Source: Pieris napi
Lineage: Eukaryota > Arthropoda > Insecta > Lepidoptera > Pieridae
Direction: 5' to 3'
NCBI RefSeq assembly: GCF_905475465.1
Contig: NC_062255.1
Coordinates: 496,001-560,000, forward strand
DNA length: 64,000 nt
A program made the translations under genes and the position numbers. Below, piece by piece: positions 24,812-39,300 of the stretch. Numbering within the stretch: position 1 is the stretch's first letter; each line of letters begins with the position of its first letter. The notes under the pieces are model-generated. The model saw only the letters and a list, made by a program, of their open reading frames with translations. It was not told the DNA's origin and made no database searches.

Positions 24812-27800
24812 TTATTCGTACGCTCGCGCCAAAAGCGACGAGACAAGATCACCAAAGTCCGCCGACAACTCTTTGATGCATAGATGTGATGTTCTGAAAT
24901 AAAAGGCTTAACTTATGAATGTCATATTTAAATACCTAGAACTGTTTTTAATTTATGACCTTTTTTTGGTGAATATTTTTATCAATTATTAAATGTCAAA
25001 AAACAACAACATACGGAGTTAAACACTACCACGGACTACGGAGTTGTCCACATCATAAGAATTATATAACAAACAATTGTTTACTATTGTGTACGGCAGT
25101 GACTAAATTGAACGCCGTACATAATATTACTAACAATTTTGCTGTGTATTGATATTTATAAGACAAGCTAGTTTTCTAATATTTTTTTTTTATCAACGAG
25201 CAAATGTTAATTGCGCACGCACAAACGAGGATACTTTAGATACAATATTTGGCAGCAGTAAGCCTGCGTTAAGAAGTCTAATTGGTTATACTGATACCGG
25301 CAAATAATAAAATCAATAAAAAATAAAAAAATATTTCTAGATGTCATCTGGAACATATATGTTATCAATGCAGATGTAAGAGTACAGCTACTTTAACTCC
25401 AGCTTATCCAGTTTTGTAGATTTTTCTCTTAGGTATTTTAATTTTGTCAAATATATTCTTGTCTGCTTCACACATACACCGGCACTTTAATCCGCATATT
25501 AATTATAATGGAAATTTAACAGAAATACTTAAACTATAAGTTTAAGTACCTACGTCAAACGCCTATGAAATTGCGTACTTGCATGTTCTCGTTTATATGT
25601 ATTTTAATGATTAGTCAACTGCCTCAAATAGGGAAGATTCGTTCAATCTTAATTTCGATAATGTTGCTCATCACGTAAATATGCGGTCTATTTAAAGATC
25701 GAAAGGGATATTCTGGTAATCATTGTATCCGTATTTCATTTTGATAAATTAAAAATTAAGTTAGTATTATCTTTGTGGAGATATCAGTTTCACATTTATT
25801 TTTGGTTGTTTAAGGTTTTGTGCAAAAATGCTTTTTGTGTAAAGTAAGTTTTTAGTAATATCGTTATAAGCATTAGTTTAATTCACGCGTATTACTTGTA
25901 TATGGCGTGACTAAATAGTAAATAGGTATAATAATAATAATTATACGTCTATTTGGCTATGGGAGTTTACAGGTATGACTTTGGAAGTAGTAGAGTAGCT
26001 GACCTATAGGTACATACTTTCCTTTAAGTTTAAAAAATAAAAGACTGCAAGTCTGACAAATAACACAACAAATAAAAGATATCCTATTATTATAATTAGA
26101 AATTATTAAGAAGGTAAATAATATATTACTGTAAAATACAGTACCTACCATAGACTTGATTAAATGAAATGGGATCATAGGAGCGACGTATCTAGGTAAT
26201 TATGCAACTAGCAAAAGAAAATCCCGTCTTGCATTTTACTAACACTCAGAAAACTAAAATAGTATTTATTTTATTTACTTTTTTAAGATTGACTGAAAAC
26301 AAATGTATTGTTGGCATCATCATGAAAAGCGAGAAATAAACAGTCTCATGCCATTAAAACCATTTGGCATTCCACTGTTGCCAAATTAACTCTTAAGAAA
26401 TGTCCCGCAATTCGGGATACGTTTAGATATTACGAAATTAAATGCAAAGCTGAGTCGCCTTTTGGATGCTTAATTTTATTGTGTCAAGCCAAACGCGGCA
26501 GTTAACGTTTGCGCGGGAAACGAACGCGCGCGCCATTAAAATTTACCGCCTCTTCGACAATTCGGCTTTATTGTGTATTGTGTAAGGTTTTTGTGTTTAA
26601 AGTGCAGTTTATAAGAACTGATATTCGTTTTCAGGCGAGACAAGTAAGTTTATTGTGAAAATTGTAATATGTGTAGGGTTTTAAAATAGTTTTTAGTGCA
26701 TATATATATATATATATATATATGATTTAAAAACAATTCGAGATGCTTTAGAGAATTTAAGTAAATATTATTGGGCATTTACGGTTTAAATTAAAATAAA
26801 TAAACAACAGTTTATTCGTTTCTGCGACAGATAATCTAAAATTTTGGATACATGTATTTCCAATGGCATACAAAGTTACAATTATAACATTCAAATGATG
26901 TTTTTTTTTATGTAAAGCGCCCTCCCTGAATATTCGAATGCGAACCATAATAGCTTTCATGTAAACATTGCTCCAATAAGACAAGCGATATGAACTGATT
27001 AAAAGTATAGTCAGCATGATTAGATCATAATAATAAATTTGTTAACAAAAATATGTAACCGAATCCAAAATGCACTAAGAAGTCCATCTGATTACAAAAA
27101 CATTTCCGTGGGACCGATTCGCTGCTGATGAATAATTAGACACTTCGATCTCAGATCGACGAAGCGAGCTGCTATGCACAAGCATATAAATTAAATGGGT
27201 TTTTTAAATCAAGTAATATTTATTTCTACACAATTATTCCTATCTTCTCTATAAATAAATGATAAAAAAATATATTATTTACCGTTTCATTGCTTTCCAA
27301 TCGGAATTGACATTAAAAATATCTACAGATAGAAAAGTATCTGTGATTTGTAAGATTTTGTTTACAGGTATATGTCGCGGATAAATATTAATATATTATG
27401 TAATTTTTAATCTAACCGTACAGCGGCTATCAAGCGATCAGAATGCAGTGGCAGCGAGTGCCAAGCGTTGCATAGTAGAGGATTTATGTCTGTCCGTCTG
27501 TCTGTACGCCCTACACGTGTATTTGGACAGCTCTATAAATATACCATTGTCCCACTCTTTACTTTGTCATATAAGCATGTTCCTAATATCATACGTGCGT
27601 CATAGATTTATTCTTGAGGCTTCTATAAGGGTTATCCAGTATTTCTAAGGTATCTAGGTGGAAAATTATAGTTAAAACACAAATACTTTAGCTGCGAACT
27701 ACTATAACATGTATTGAGTCAATAACAATAGGAATAGATTTCAAATTTATGCATTAGATTTATGATTGTAGATAATGCTGAATGCAACTGCCAAGTGGAT

Positions 27801-30800
27801 CACAAACGCATTGCGCAGGATTACATACGAGGCTATAATGCCTAGACTAGACTTTGCTTAAATAGAATACAAATCCCTATTATTATCTATTTGTTAATAT
27901 AAATTTGGACTTAAAGAATGTCAGTCTTGCAATTATGTTGTCATATTTACTTACCGCCTTTGAGAATACAATTCAGAAATAAGAATTCGTTGTTGACTTA
28001 TTGATATATAGTGAGAATAAATATACTAAAATATAACGTTTATTTATTTACAGCATAAATGCCAAATACTAATAATAATACCAACTTACACACTAACATA
28101 AAATAAAAACGAATCGTTTTCCCAAACCTGTCACAAATATATCTAGTTCTGGTGCAGAACTGAGGAAACGGTTAAGTAGCGGAATTGGTGACTGAAGCGG
28201 AGAACAGTTTGTGAGCTCGACTTAGACAGCATGGCATGCCTTCTGGATCTGAAATACTTTTCAGGCACATGCAGTGTAAAGTCTAAATCTAAACAGTACT
28301 GGAAGCCGATGCATTCTGTTCTACCCCGCAAAGCAGCAAAGTTCTGTTTTTGTAGGTAGCAAAATATCTTGTCAAAATACAAAAAATTCATGCTGGCAAA
28401 GCTGGGTGTAGAGTATTATTAAACGATAGCTTTAATGTAGCATTTGTAATTTTGCAGTTTTCATCGGATATTTTTTGATACGCGTCATAATTTTATTTTG
28501 ACTGCGTTTTTGTATAATAAATGAGTCGGGACCGAATTTAATTAAACGTGACGGTTGACGTGCTGAACTGGGCCACCATTTGCTTGTGAAATCGGAGGAA
28601 AAAAATTAGTAACATCAGCAGATTTTTCATTTGACGTGCGACGAATAGAAAATAGAAAATGTTTGAATTGAGGAGAATGCGGCAGACGGCACGGCACACC
28701 GTGTTCGTTCTCCGACATCTTTCTATGTGTAGATATTTTGTTGAAGTGAAACTTCTTTAGGCGCATTAGGGGAAAATTTTTACGGAACGTCACGAAGATG
28801 TGCGTTATTGTCGGGAGAGAGCAAATGAAACCGATTGAGAGAGAGTGAGAAGGGTGTTCTTTTTTTAATGAAAGCCGATTTGATTTAAATTTTTTCCTTT
28901 TAAACTTTCGATGTGCAGGCCGTTTTACTACTACACAGAGCCAGTCCGATATAGTTAAATATGTTGACCATTATTGTGTTAACAATTTTATTAAACCACT
29001 GATTAAATATAAAAAAAGTTAAGTGCCTATCGGATACCTAATCCGCTGTTTTGCTAGTAATTTTTATTTTTTGTATCATTTATGTTTACCATAATTGTCA
29101 TATATTTTAGAAAAGATAGCTAATAATATGAACTATAAATATCTCATTTTGTACGATGTAGCGAACTTTAATAAATAAACAAACTACTAAGTAATTAGTT
29201 TCCTAATAGTATAGCTTAATTAATATTGTTAAAAATGTGGTTAAACTGATCAAATTTTTGCGATTAAGAGCGTTATATGTGATTTAATTTACATTAAAAA
29301 TATCTAAATCCGTAGGCAACTTTAATTTAGTATTTCCGCCTCGATATAAAAAAAACTAATTGAAAACAATTATTACGTAGAAAAATAGAGTTAAAAATTT
29401 ATAAATATAAAATTCAACATACTTATTGTGAAAATATTTTAACCAGAAACAAGCATATTTGTTTTGCTTCCATGCCAAATGGCTATCGTATGGAAATAAA
29501 TTCTATAAACATTGCAAACTGAAAATCCGGGACAACAATTCCCGTATTTAGAAATCGCGATATTTTTTTCAAATGGCACATGCTATGTGATGTCTGCTTT
29601 TAATACACACCTACTTTAAAAATTGATTGTTTACTTTGTTTAAAATTGTACGTCCGAGTTATTATAGTATTTATCGCATTATTATTAAGGACATGAATCT
29701 CCTTAATTTTATTTAATTATTTTTGTTACTTACAAACACAGCTTTGTTCGAGAACTGTCCGTATAACTGTGCGTTAGGAACACTAATAATTTCACTGCCA
29801 GCTTCTATTTAGAATAATTTATGTATTAAACTTATTGATAAAAAATAAATAATAAACATAGCTAAATAAAGTTTTATCGTTACAAAATTTAATAAAAACG
29901 AACTCAAAAGAAAAATGACCTCGCGAAACATTATAAACATTATATTAATTTTGAAGAAATGTATTATTTGCACATCACATGTCAAGACTACATGATTGCT
30001 GTGTGGGCAGATAAATAATTCATGTTCACATGTTTCATATTTACGCTGAAATCCGACGATTCAAACACTAAAAATACAAAACGATTGATGCTAACAAGAA
30101 GTAGTGGCCATTTCCTGTTTCTTTTACGTTTTAACGGAATACCATCGGTTTTCCTGTTAAAACATTTTTAAATTTCGAAAAGCTCTAATTTCTTGCTAGG
30201 TGGGAAAATAATACTTAGTTTTGTTTAAGCGTGTGTAACATTAATCAAACTTTCCGTTATGAATTTAAAAGCAAATTTTGTACACATTACATAACTCGAT
30301 AATTTGAGTGTTTTTAATAATGGTAAAAAGACTTTATATTCGTTAATTGAGTTTTATTGAAATTATTTTTCTAAAATATATAGTCCATACATTTTTATAT
30401 TTTACATCAATATAACTTGCATCAACTTCTTCGAAAATTTGGATCAGTATTTAAACAACTTTATTTGATTCGGAATAAGCATTCTTTTGTGATAAAAGAA
30501 AAGATGAACTAGCGGGGGAAAACTGGATGAATGTTGCTCAAGATAAAAGGAAATTGAGGGAGCATACAAATTCTGGAACAAAATAACCTTCATTTTAAAA
30601 ACTAATACTAACAGAACTTATACTTATATTAATAAATGTAAAACAAGTTTTGTATGGATTAATTAATAAAGCTTTAATCATAATCAATCATTTTCTGTCC
30701 AGTCAGTCCAGTCCAGTCACGTCCATTATTGGAGGATCATGGATTTTAAACGCAATGAATGCAATGAAATTTGCTTCAAAAAGCGTATAATTTATGAAAG

Positions 30801-33303
30801 ACAAAAGAAAGATAATGTGAAATTAAAGAGGTACATATTTTATAAACGAATATTTCAATTTGCATTTTTACGAGTTGCGTAAAACAAAGTGATCAAAAGC
30901 TTTATACAAAATGTACGCAATAAAACGGTTGATAAAATATTTAACATGTACCGGGCGTAATAATAACGAACATAAATTTTATGCGGTCGTAAAATCCTCA
31001 GCTGTGAAACTGAAAATTCAGATTGCGTAGTCTTCATTGTGGGACATCGTTTCAACCTTTAAATGAAAATTGCATCTTCTACCGCATTTACCGTGGAGAC
31101 TGTTCAGAGGAGTTGTTCGGACTACTACCTACAGCTGAGTTTCATCATAGGACGTCAAGGCAGAATACAAAATACCATGCGTATCACCTTGACGTCCGTC
31201 GTTCTTACTTAGCGTTTCTTAAGCCAATTTCTGCCGCGCACCACCACAATGTGGAACCAGCTGCCTACTGAAGTATTTCCGAACCAATTCTTAAAAGGCC
31301 AAGGCCTAGAGTGTCAATGAGGCTTAACATCAGATGAGTCTCCTGTTCGTGTGCCACCTGTAACATAAAAAAAAGACGTTAGATCCAAGATCTAGAATTA
31401 TCTTTATCATTATTTAATTCTTATTCGAATATAGGAATACATCCTGTATTCGAATGAGAATTCTCGTCAAGAACAGGTTTCTTGCTTCGGCTAACTGTGG
31501 AGCGTCAATTCAATTGGGTTGTGACGTTTAACGTTTTATTTACAATTTTAATGGTTATAATGTTATAGTGTATATGTCACTGGCCTTAGTATATATGTTA
31601 GTTATTTAAATATGTTCGTATAGTATATAGCAAAATTGACTCTTCTCTATAGAAAATGCTACGACTAGTACGCTCTGGTATTTTGGGCCATCGCTACAAG
31701 CTGTCGCCCATCTAGATGTCTAATATGACATGTAACCAATGCAAACCAAGCTATGACCATATTTCATTTCGTTTCAGATTCCAATCTCAGCATGAACAAG
31801 AAATCTCATAAGAAAAAGGTTAGTTTTTTAAATTAATAAATTACGGAAAGAAAAAATGGAATAAGGTACATTTTAAGTGTGTGTGTGTTGTGGTTGTAAC
31901 TGGCCCTGGCTCAGCACTATGCTGTGGAGCAGACGTGTTCCACAGCGCTGGTCATTCTGCCAGAGATCAAAACAGTTAGTTTGCGCAAAAAAAGAAAAAC
32001 AATGTAGTAATAATAATAGTAGAAAAATAAGTATAATTGTTACTAAAACTACTATAAGAAATAGATAAATAAATATTTTTGCTTTGCGTGTTCATGTTAT
32101 TGGATATAAAAAAGATAAAAATATGCAATAAATAAATAAATCTCCCGTAGTAATAACTATGAATATCCAACTGACTTAACTTATAACAGTATTCCCAAAA
32201 CTCCTCGTTTTAAGAGCTTATCAGAAATCCTGGTCAGAGAGAGACGTAAATGTATCTCGCGGATGAGGTTAATAGCAGCTAGTGCAGCACCAATAATGCC
32301 AGGCGAATATATTTTGACTTATGTTAATTCGTTCCATTCTCATATTTCATTGGCGAAATGCTTGCCAACTCGAAATAGACCTGCTTGCACAATCCAAGGG
32401 CTTTTGTTCGTGTTGCTATTTACTCATCGGTGTAAATCTAATGACATATATTTACCTTAGTTATTCGTTGGAAAAACAGACAAACTAGCCTTGAAAATCT
32501 AGACAACAATATACAGGCCATCCCGAAGTTATGGAACATGAAGGGAAATGATTAATTTCACGTTGTTCCTTTCTTTTAAAATACTATGTTTCTTAAGAAG
32601 AGTTATTAGTTTTTGGCCATTCTTTCGATTGGCATCATAAAAGTAGGGGTGTTTTTTTTTATTGAAGTCGGTTCGATTCCCAGACGAGGCAAGAAATTTT
32701 AAGAAAATCTTTGAATGCAGAATTACTAACGATTAAAAATAACATAAAGTCTTCTTTCAGTAAAATACCCTATCTACGATATTTAAGGTACTTTCCCTTC
32801 ATGTCCCATAACTTTGGGACGCCCTGTATAACACGACTATGTTGACATGATAAGATTACTAGACAAAATCTGAAACCATAGTACTGCTGTCTGGGGCAAA
32901 GAAGCCATACTACATACACGTAAACACAACATTACAAATTATACATATAGAAACATTATAATTTCGATGTTCGAACTTGATTATAGTTTAATCAGGCTTT
33001 TAAAGCCAGTCACAGACGCCTACAATTTTGCAAATGATTTCATGGAAGCTATGAGTCTATGAATAAATTCTCGTTCGAATTTCGTTCCCCAAAAAAGCAT
33101 TGTAAACTAAACCTTAGAATCGACAATGCGTTGCCGTCATACATCAGCATGCCGATCAGGCGTGGCTCATATCTACGAGCGGCGTATGCCCCCAATTGTT
33201 CTTCGACAATCAAATGATTGAAAGGTGCCAATAATGATTCGAAAATGTCAGACGCGCCGACCGCTAGCGCCAACGTTATGCTGGCGTGCAAATTGCCAAC
33301 AGC
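24812..33303 (-). CDS. Unrecognised gene, last two exons (partial, nested antisense)
   Basis: Exon 33113-33303 has acceptor ATTATAG and donor GTTTAG and ends after two bases of a codon. Exon 24812-24893 has acceptor ATTTCAG, starts with the one base needed to complete that codon (AG+A, Arg), and runs 26 codons to TAA, with AATAAA overlapping the stop region. The joined C-terminal ~90 residues are hydrophobic-helical, with pieces such as ASITLALAVGASDIFESLL, EEQLGAYAARRYEPRLIGM, CIKELSADFGDLVSSLLARA. I do not recognise the family. Upstream exons were not found and probably lie further right or off the window. The 8.2-kb intron is full of repeats. The 33-kb exon sits antisense inside intron 1 of the first SmydA gene. 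The phase match and splice sites make a real gene likely, but RNA evidence is lacking. Confidence 0.55.
24894..31064. other. Large intron of the unknown minus-strand gene, mostly non-coding
   Basis: AT-rich. Items of note are the GC-rich putative promoter at 26500-26643, the TA repeat at 26699-26722, and two unexplained minus-strand frames at 28143-28391 and 28542-28793. The rest shows no gene. Confidence 0.45.
26500..26643 (+). promoter_or_regulatory. Possible promoter and non-coding first exon of the first SmydA gene
   Basis: A short GC-rich island with several CGCG runs (26505-26535) stands out in AT-rich sequence. It is followed by an open leader-like stretch ending at a good splice donor (GAGACAA/GTAAGT near 26643). 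The first coding exon of the SmydA gene begins with an acceptor at 31777, so an upstream non-coding exon must exist, and this is the best candidate seen. It could belong to another transcript. Confidence 0.35.
31065..31372 (+). pseudogene. LINE reverse-transcriptase 3' fragment
   Basis: It encodes FYRIYRGDCSEELFGLLP and, after breaks, YHLDVRRS and the WNQLPTEVFP region. It is damaged by frameshifts and a deletion near 31290. Confidence 0.75.
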
Positions 33304-36300
33304 CTATAATTGAGTACATTTGATTGTAGTTTTGTAACGTTAAAAAAAATAGAAAATTGCAGTAAGAATGCTTCTGTTCTTACAATTTTTTTTACAAACT
33401 CAGGAGGCTCACCTGATGTTAAGTGATACCGCCGCCCATGGACACTCTCAATGCCAGAGGGCTCGCGAGTGCGTTGCCGGCCTTTTAAGAATTGGTACCC
33501 TCTCTTCTTGAAGGACCCTAAGAGGAATACAATACAAAGTACGTGAATTATAATAAATTAACTGAAATTTTCTAGCTAATCCAATTCTATTAATGTGCGC
33601 TTGAGGGAACTTTTAAAACATCATGTCGACAAAAAGGAGGTTGTATTTATCCCTTAGAATTAAAGATGGATGTCTGATGTGATACAGATGTAGCACGAAG
33701 ACGCAAAATATAATTTCATTGACAAGTAAAAACCAATTTCGTTCTTCGCACGAGGCGCGAACATCTTGTTAAGACAGGTGTCAATTGACGCTCTAGTGAA
33801 GTGGAAAATTTAAGCTATTTATAAAATATTCCAGTCATGTAATATATTATGTTGTAGTTAAATAAGGCCAAGGCATATTTCAGGTCGCTAAGCCTGACTG
33901 ACTGAATCAGTAATACTATTTCCGCCAGAATTGAACCATATCGGTAGAGTCCTTTGGGCTCCTATGTCATATGTGTATAGGACATGGGACCATTAAGACA
34001 TGGAGACAGTACCATAGGTAATCATAATTGATTCGTTTAAGTATCAAATTTATAAATCGAAGAAATCGTTAAACCTTACAAAAATATAAATCCCGACTTT
34101 TTGCATGAGGCGAACAAAATTTTTAATAATTGATACAATAAATAATAATACATATTTTTTGTATATATTTTAAATAAACTTTCTTTTCTGTTTATGAAAA
34201 TACTAAAATAGATTTTTAGTAAAACTTTGAAAGAAATTTTAAACACATATATAATCTGAATAAACCGACGCGGGCGACGTTCGAGTCTTCTACCGCCTGT
34301 ATAGTTGGCATGACAACTGCACCAATGACCAATTTAATAGACATTCTAACACAATAAATCTACTGTTTAGTATTATATCTCGCAAAGCATATAACCCCGT
34401 CGAAGCCAATTAAACGTTTACTGCCTTAAAAATTCACTTTTCTATAAATCTTTCTGAGGAAGGAGTATGTGTGTCAACGGAGCTATTAAACTAATTCACG
34501 GTTTAGCCGATAAATAAACTGATTGTTAGTCGGCGCGAATAAGCGATTAATAGCCAAACAAACTGTCACTTACACTGTAAACATATCCGTGAATATATTT
34601 TAGTAACGGGATTTTTAAACCAGATTAAAAATAATGCTAGACGATCGTTTCCGACTATACTCCGAACTAGTCTGTCAGTTTTACCTTTTAAGATATTTAA
34701 TCTCAACCATTTTTCAATGATATACCTACCGAAACATTATAATTATTAATAAGCTTAGATATTATTAAATATAAAAATGCTATAGTCAAAGTCATATAGG
34801 TAACATTTACATAAACAACAATGTACACTTATGAACGTCAAAATACATATTAAATCTAATTTTACGTTTACTACCATTTCTTAAATCAAGGGCGTAGAAC
34901 GGAAGAGAAGAACTGGCAATAAACTCTTCTATATGGTCGGGATGCATCATGCAGATTGGTTCTTATATATTTAAACCTAAAGGAAGATATCTGGCAATTG
35001 GTAAAAATTCTCGAAATTATAACATAAGATATTTAAAAAAATACATTAAATATCGAAATGAAAAGTTCTAATTTGAATTAATAAACAGGATTTTGGATAG
35101 GAATCACTTAAGTAATTAGCTCAATTCCCTTTTTGTGTACATCTTCATCTGTGTTATTTATGGTATATTGAATTTTTTGTTTTTGTTTCATTCAACCCAA
35201 CATTATGCTTATCGAAGTGAAATTCTTTCGCATTAAAATGGAATATACTCGTCAATCTTTTATAAGATGATCAAATATTTAGAGAATTTAAAAAGTAATT
35301 TGAACGCGTTCCAACTAGTAAAACAATAGTTTTGCTTCGAAGCCGTTTAAAACATCAATTACTAAACGAGTGCCAAGAAAGTTGTAATTATAGACTGTTG
35401 CTATGGGAGTTTTAGAAGCTTATAAAAGCTAGCATACATATAGTGAAATCTTTACCACTTCATAAATTCCTTGAGTTTTTATATCGCGTGACCCCAGCAG
35501 CGCTGAAAGAACTACGAGTATATCAAATTTACAAAACGGTAGATATAATATATCGCAAGAAATTTAAATGTAAATTTCAGAAGAAATTTTTTTTTTCATA
35601 GAACAGGGTAAAGGGCAGAAGGCTCAGCTGATGTTAAGTGATACCGCCCATGGACACTCAATGCCAGAGGGCTCGCGAGTGCGTCGCAGGCCTTTAAAGA
35701 TTTGGTACGCTCTTGTCTTGAAGGACCCTAAAGTCGTATTGGTTCGGAAATACTTCAGTGGGCAGCTGGTGCCACAGTGCCGGTGCGAGGCAAAAACTGC
35801 CTTAAAAATCTCTCAGTTGTGGAAAGACGGACGTTGAGGTGATACCGATCCTTCCGATGTCGAAACTCAGCTCCACTGAACACTCTCCATGGTTAATGCG
35901 ATAGAAGATGCAGACCCCACATCGCTGCGCAACGCCAGGGGATCAAGCCGCTCGGAAATAAACTATAGACTGAATCGACTAGCGACCATCAATAATATCA
36001 AAACTCCTTTAAGGATAGGTAAGGATCAAGGGTTTAGGTAAAGAAGAAACTAAGGAGCAGCATAAAGCGGCTGAACGTATAAATTACTCATTTCAAGACA
36101 TTCTAGGTAGACGCGAATTTACGTTTATAAAATGCAAGCGTGCTTTAATTTATAAATAAGAGATATGATAGGTTATATTACAACATCACCTGTTGAATTA
36201 CGATTATTTTGATGCCTCAATCATGCCAACAGACGTACGACACGAGAACGAATCTATACTATTTGTGGGAGGTCGCGTGAAGTCCGGGTAATAGAATATT

Positions 36301-39300
36301 TTTTTATTGGTCTGCATATGGGACGGCTTTCTGTTACTTTTGAATGTACAGTATTCGTACATTACGTTTAAGAAAATTTAAATATACATTGGTTTATATA
36401 AAATTTTCCATATGAATTTATTTCGTACTGTTAGACTTTACGGCCAAAAGATCAAACATTTTTTTCGAAACACACGCCTATACAGACCTTATGCGTGGTA
36501 AAGACAGCCGTAAAACTGCGACTGGTATTTTTATAAAAGGGTCTTTATAAATTTAGTAGTAATAATTTTGCGTAAAAGGTAATGGTACCATACATTTTCA
36601 GTTAAGAAGTCATAATAGAACTTTAATGATTTCATAAAGCACTTTCAGCTTGGCTGGAAACGAGCGGTTCACATGATTGAGTGACCGACTCAGTGCCAAG
36701 ATGTGTAATTTAATTTGACATATGCGACAGCTACGAAAGTGATTTAGTTAATATAATGAGTTCTATACTAATTATGTCTTATGCGCAAACGTACAATAGT
36801 AGGAATGCGTTTATTTTCAATTCGCACTGTACACAAGTATATAAAGAATTATATTAGGTCCTTACATATGAAATTGGCGTTTTGTATGGGGGGAACAAAA
36901 GGTGGATTTTTTTAAATAGATTATATTTAATTTATCTAAATATATACCATCGCTATCTATGCACTCTCTTAGTCTCTGGCCGTCCACAAGGCTTGTTCTG
37001 CAGGTCGAAATTTCTAGAACGAAAACGTTGGAACCTAAAGCACTGGTGCCACAGTGGAACTCGTACTCGTAAATAACGAGATAGTTCATGATTTTAATTA
37101 TAGAGTCACGTAAAGAAAAAAAATTAAACGGGAATATGAAATGAATCATGGTTTTCGAAAATTTGTATTTCGAACGAGTTTTTGCCCGAGGAAATAGCTG
37201 TAAAATTTGAAATTGGAATTCTTGACCAAAGAGGAGATATTTGACATAAAGTGGCCAGTACGCCACGCCAACATCATCTGTAAGGACCGTATATATTGTT
37301 AGCTGACATACACTGTAACGCCGTTTAAAGTTACAAGCGATTAAAATTGTATTAAGTTTCGCATCGCAAAATCGTCGTTAACACGATTAACACGACACGA
37401 TAACACTCAGATCATAATATGTACTTAATCCTAAATAACATGAATAGCTCTCAATTATACCTTTTTATTGCTATTAATAGTATGTGAGTATTCATTTTGG
37501 TATACGTTCAAGCTAATCATTCCCTTCATTCCCATTAAATATCCTATGGGAATAAAAAAGACTTAGAGATGTCAGAAATATGGAATATGTTCCCTAAATT
37601 CAAATTGTTGAATTACAGTCAAGCGTTTTATCACACACACAGAACTAATTAGTGATACTGTGCCAATGGCCAATTTTGTACGACAGACCATATTAGATCC
37701 TTTCTAATCAGCTTAATCACGGCGTTCAAGGCTTAATTTCATTTATTCAATTGCGACAAGGCTTCCTCTGACCTGCATTAGCTTAATACAGGATTATCAG
37801 TCGCACTTAGCGGCGTTCCTGCTTAATGAAATTACAGCCATCAGTCTCTGCTTGTTATTGGCGGGATTATGAGTTTTTTCCAACTCAAGTGCTGAACAAA
37901 AATACACTGGCTCCAGAATCATTCATAATACGTCACAAAACATTCGACGGTCATTCATACTACGCGTCTCTGATGCTACGATGTCTAACTTGTGTACGTA
38001 GATTTTGAGAATTGGATTCATGTCAAATTTTATAAACGAATGTGATCAATTACCGTTTCAAAACACCGTGCTGTTAAATATATTTAAATAATCATGCGAG
38101 TAGTGAACGGTAATGTTAAGTGTTTTCGTAGTAAACGCTGGGTTCTTACGGAGTATTTATAATTTACAGCACAAGAAACGCGGAAAGCACGAAGTACGAA
38201 ACAAAGAAAACGTTATAGAAGAAGTTTTGGATGTAGAAGTTAAAGAAAACGAAAAGGATTCAGCGGAAACTGAAAAGGAAAAAGACAAACCATGCTACGA
38301 AATCAAACAGTCGGATGTTATGGGACGGTAGGTTTAATTTTTATTAATAATAAACGTGGTAATTGTTTAAGAAACAACTTAGATCATATTCCTGCAATGA
38401 TTTATCTAATTGTTTAGGATTTTAACAGAATGTTTCAAATGTTGCGATTTAAATTATATTTATCAAAAAGTAAACTATGTGACTTCAAAAAACTCTAAGA
38501 TTAATTCATTAAAGTCATTGTATAATGTCTGTTGCAGAATAACTATTAGAAAACATCTCTCTGTGTCAGGTCTTAAATGTTGGCTCTTTGGTATAGATAC
38601 GTGGTGGCCAGTCGAGATATAAAACCAGGCGAGGTGATTGTGGAAGCTCCAGCGCTGGCTGTGGGTCCCTGCAGCGGCTGCGGACTTATCTGCCTAGGCT
38701 GCTACAGAGAGCTCGACGAGAACAATATATACAAGTAAATTTATTTCACAGTGGCCCGCAGTTAAGATGGTGGATAAAAGTTAATTTGGTTAGTCTTTGT
38801 TCGATAGGCCCAAAACAAAGAACAAAAAAAGTTTACTTTGACCCTAGGGTCTAATGGTTTAACCAAACCAATAACCATATTCTTTAGTCTAATAATATAT
38901 TAAGATACGTACATTTTTTCTATAGTAATGGAACCATGTTAAACTCTCTTGATCACTTGTACTAATTCTGTAGTATCACACGACTCACTCATGATAATAT
39001 AATAGATTATGATATTATAGGTAATTACACCAATAACTTTCTATACTTCCAGATGTACAGGTTGCGATTGGCCATTGTGCAGTAAGAGCTGCCCAGGCGT
39101 AGGGTATTATACTGGACACTCGAGCTACGAGTGTGAAGCTTTAAAGGACTCGTCTCCAAGCTACGCGAACATTGAGGAGCTGAAGGAATGCTACCACGCC
39201 CTCATGCCATTGAGGCAGGTACACACGCTTGCGTTATTATTTAATTTAATATGTAGATACGTAGCATATCTATATATATAAAAATGAAACCCGTTTTCCG

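Noticed and set aside
36862..37266. Minus-strand frame of 134 codons as a host gene
   Set aside because: It lies wholly inside a TA-flanked mariner remnant and contains a transposase C-terminal motif.
39215..39220. GT at 39219 as the exon donor
   Set aside because: It puts the next exon in a frame with a stop after nine codons; the GC donor at 39215 keeps the frame and the conserved sequence.
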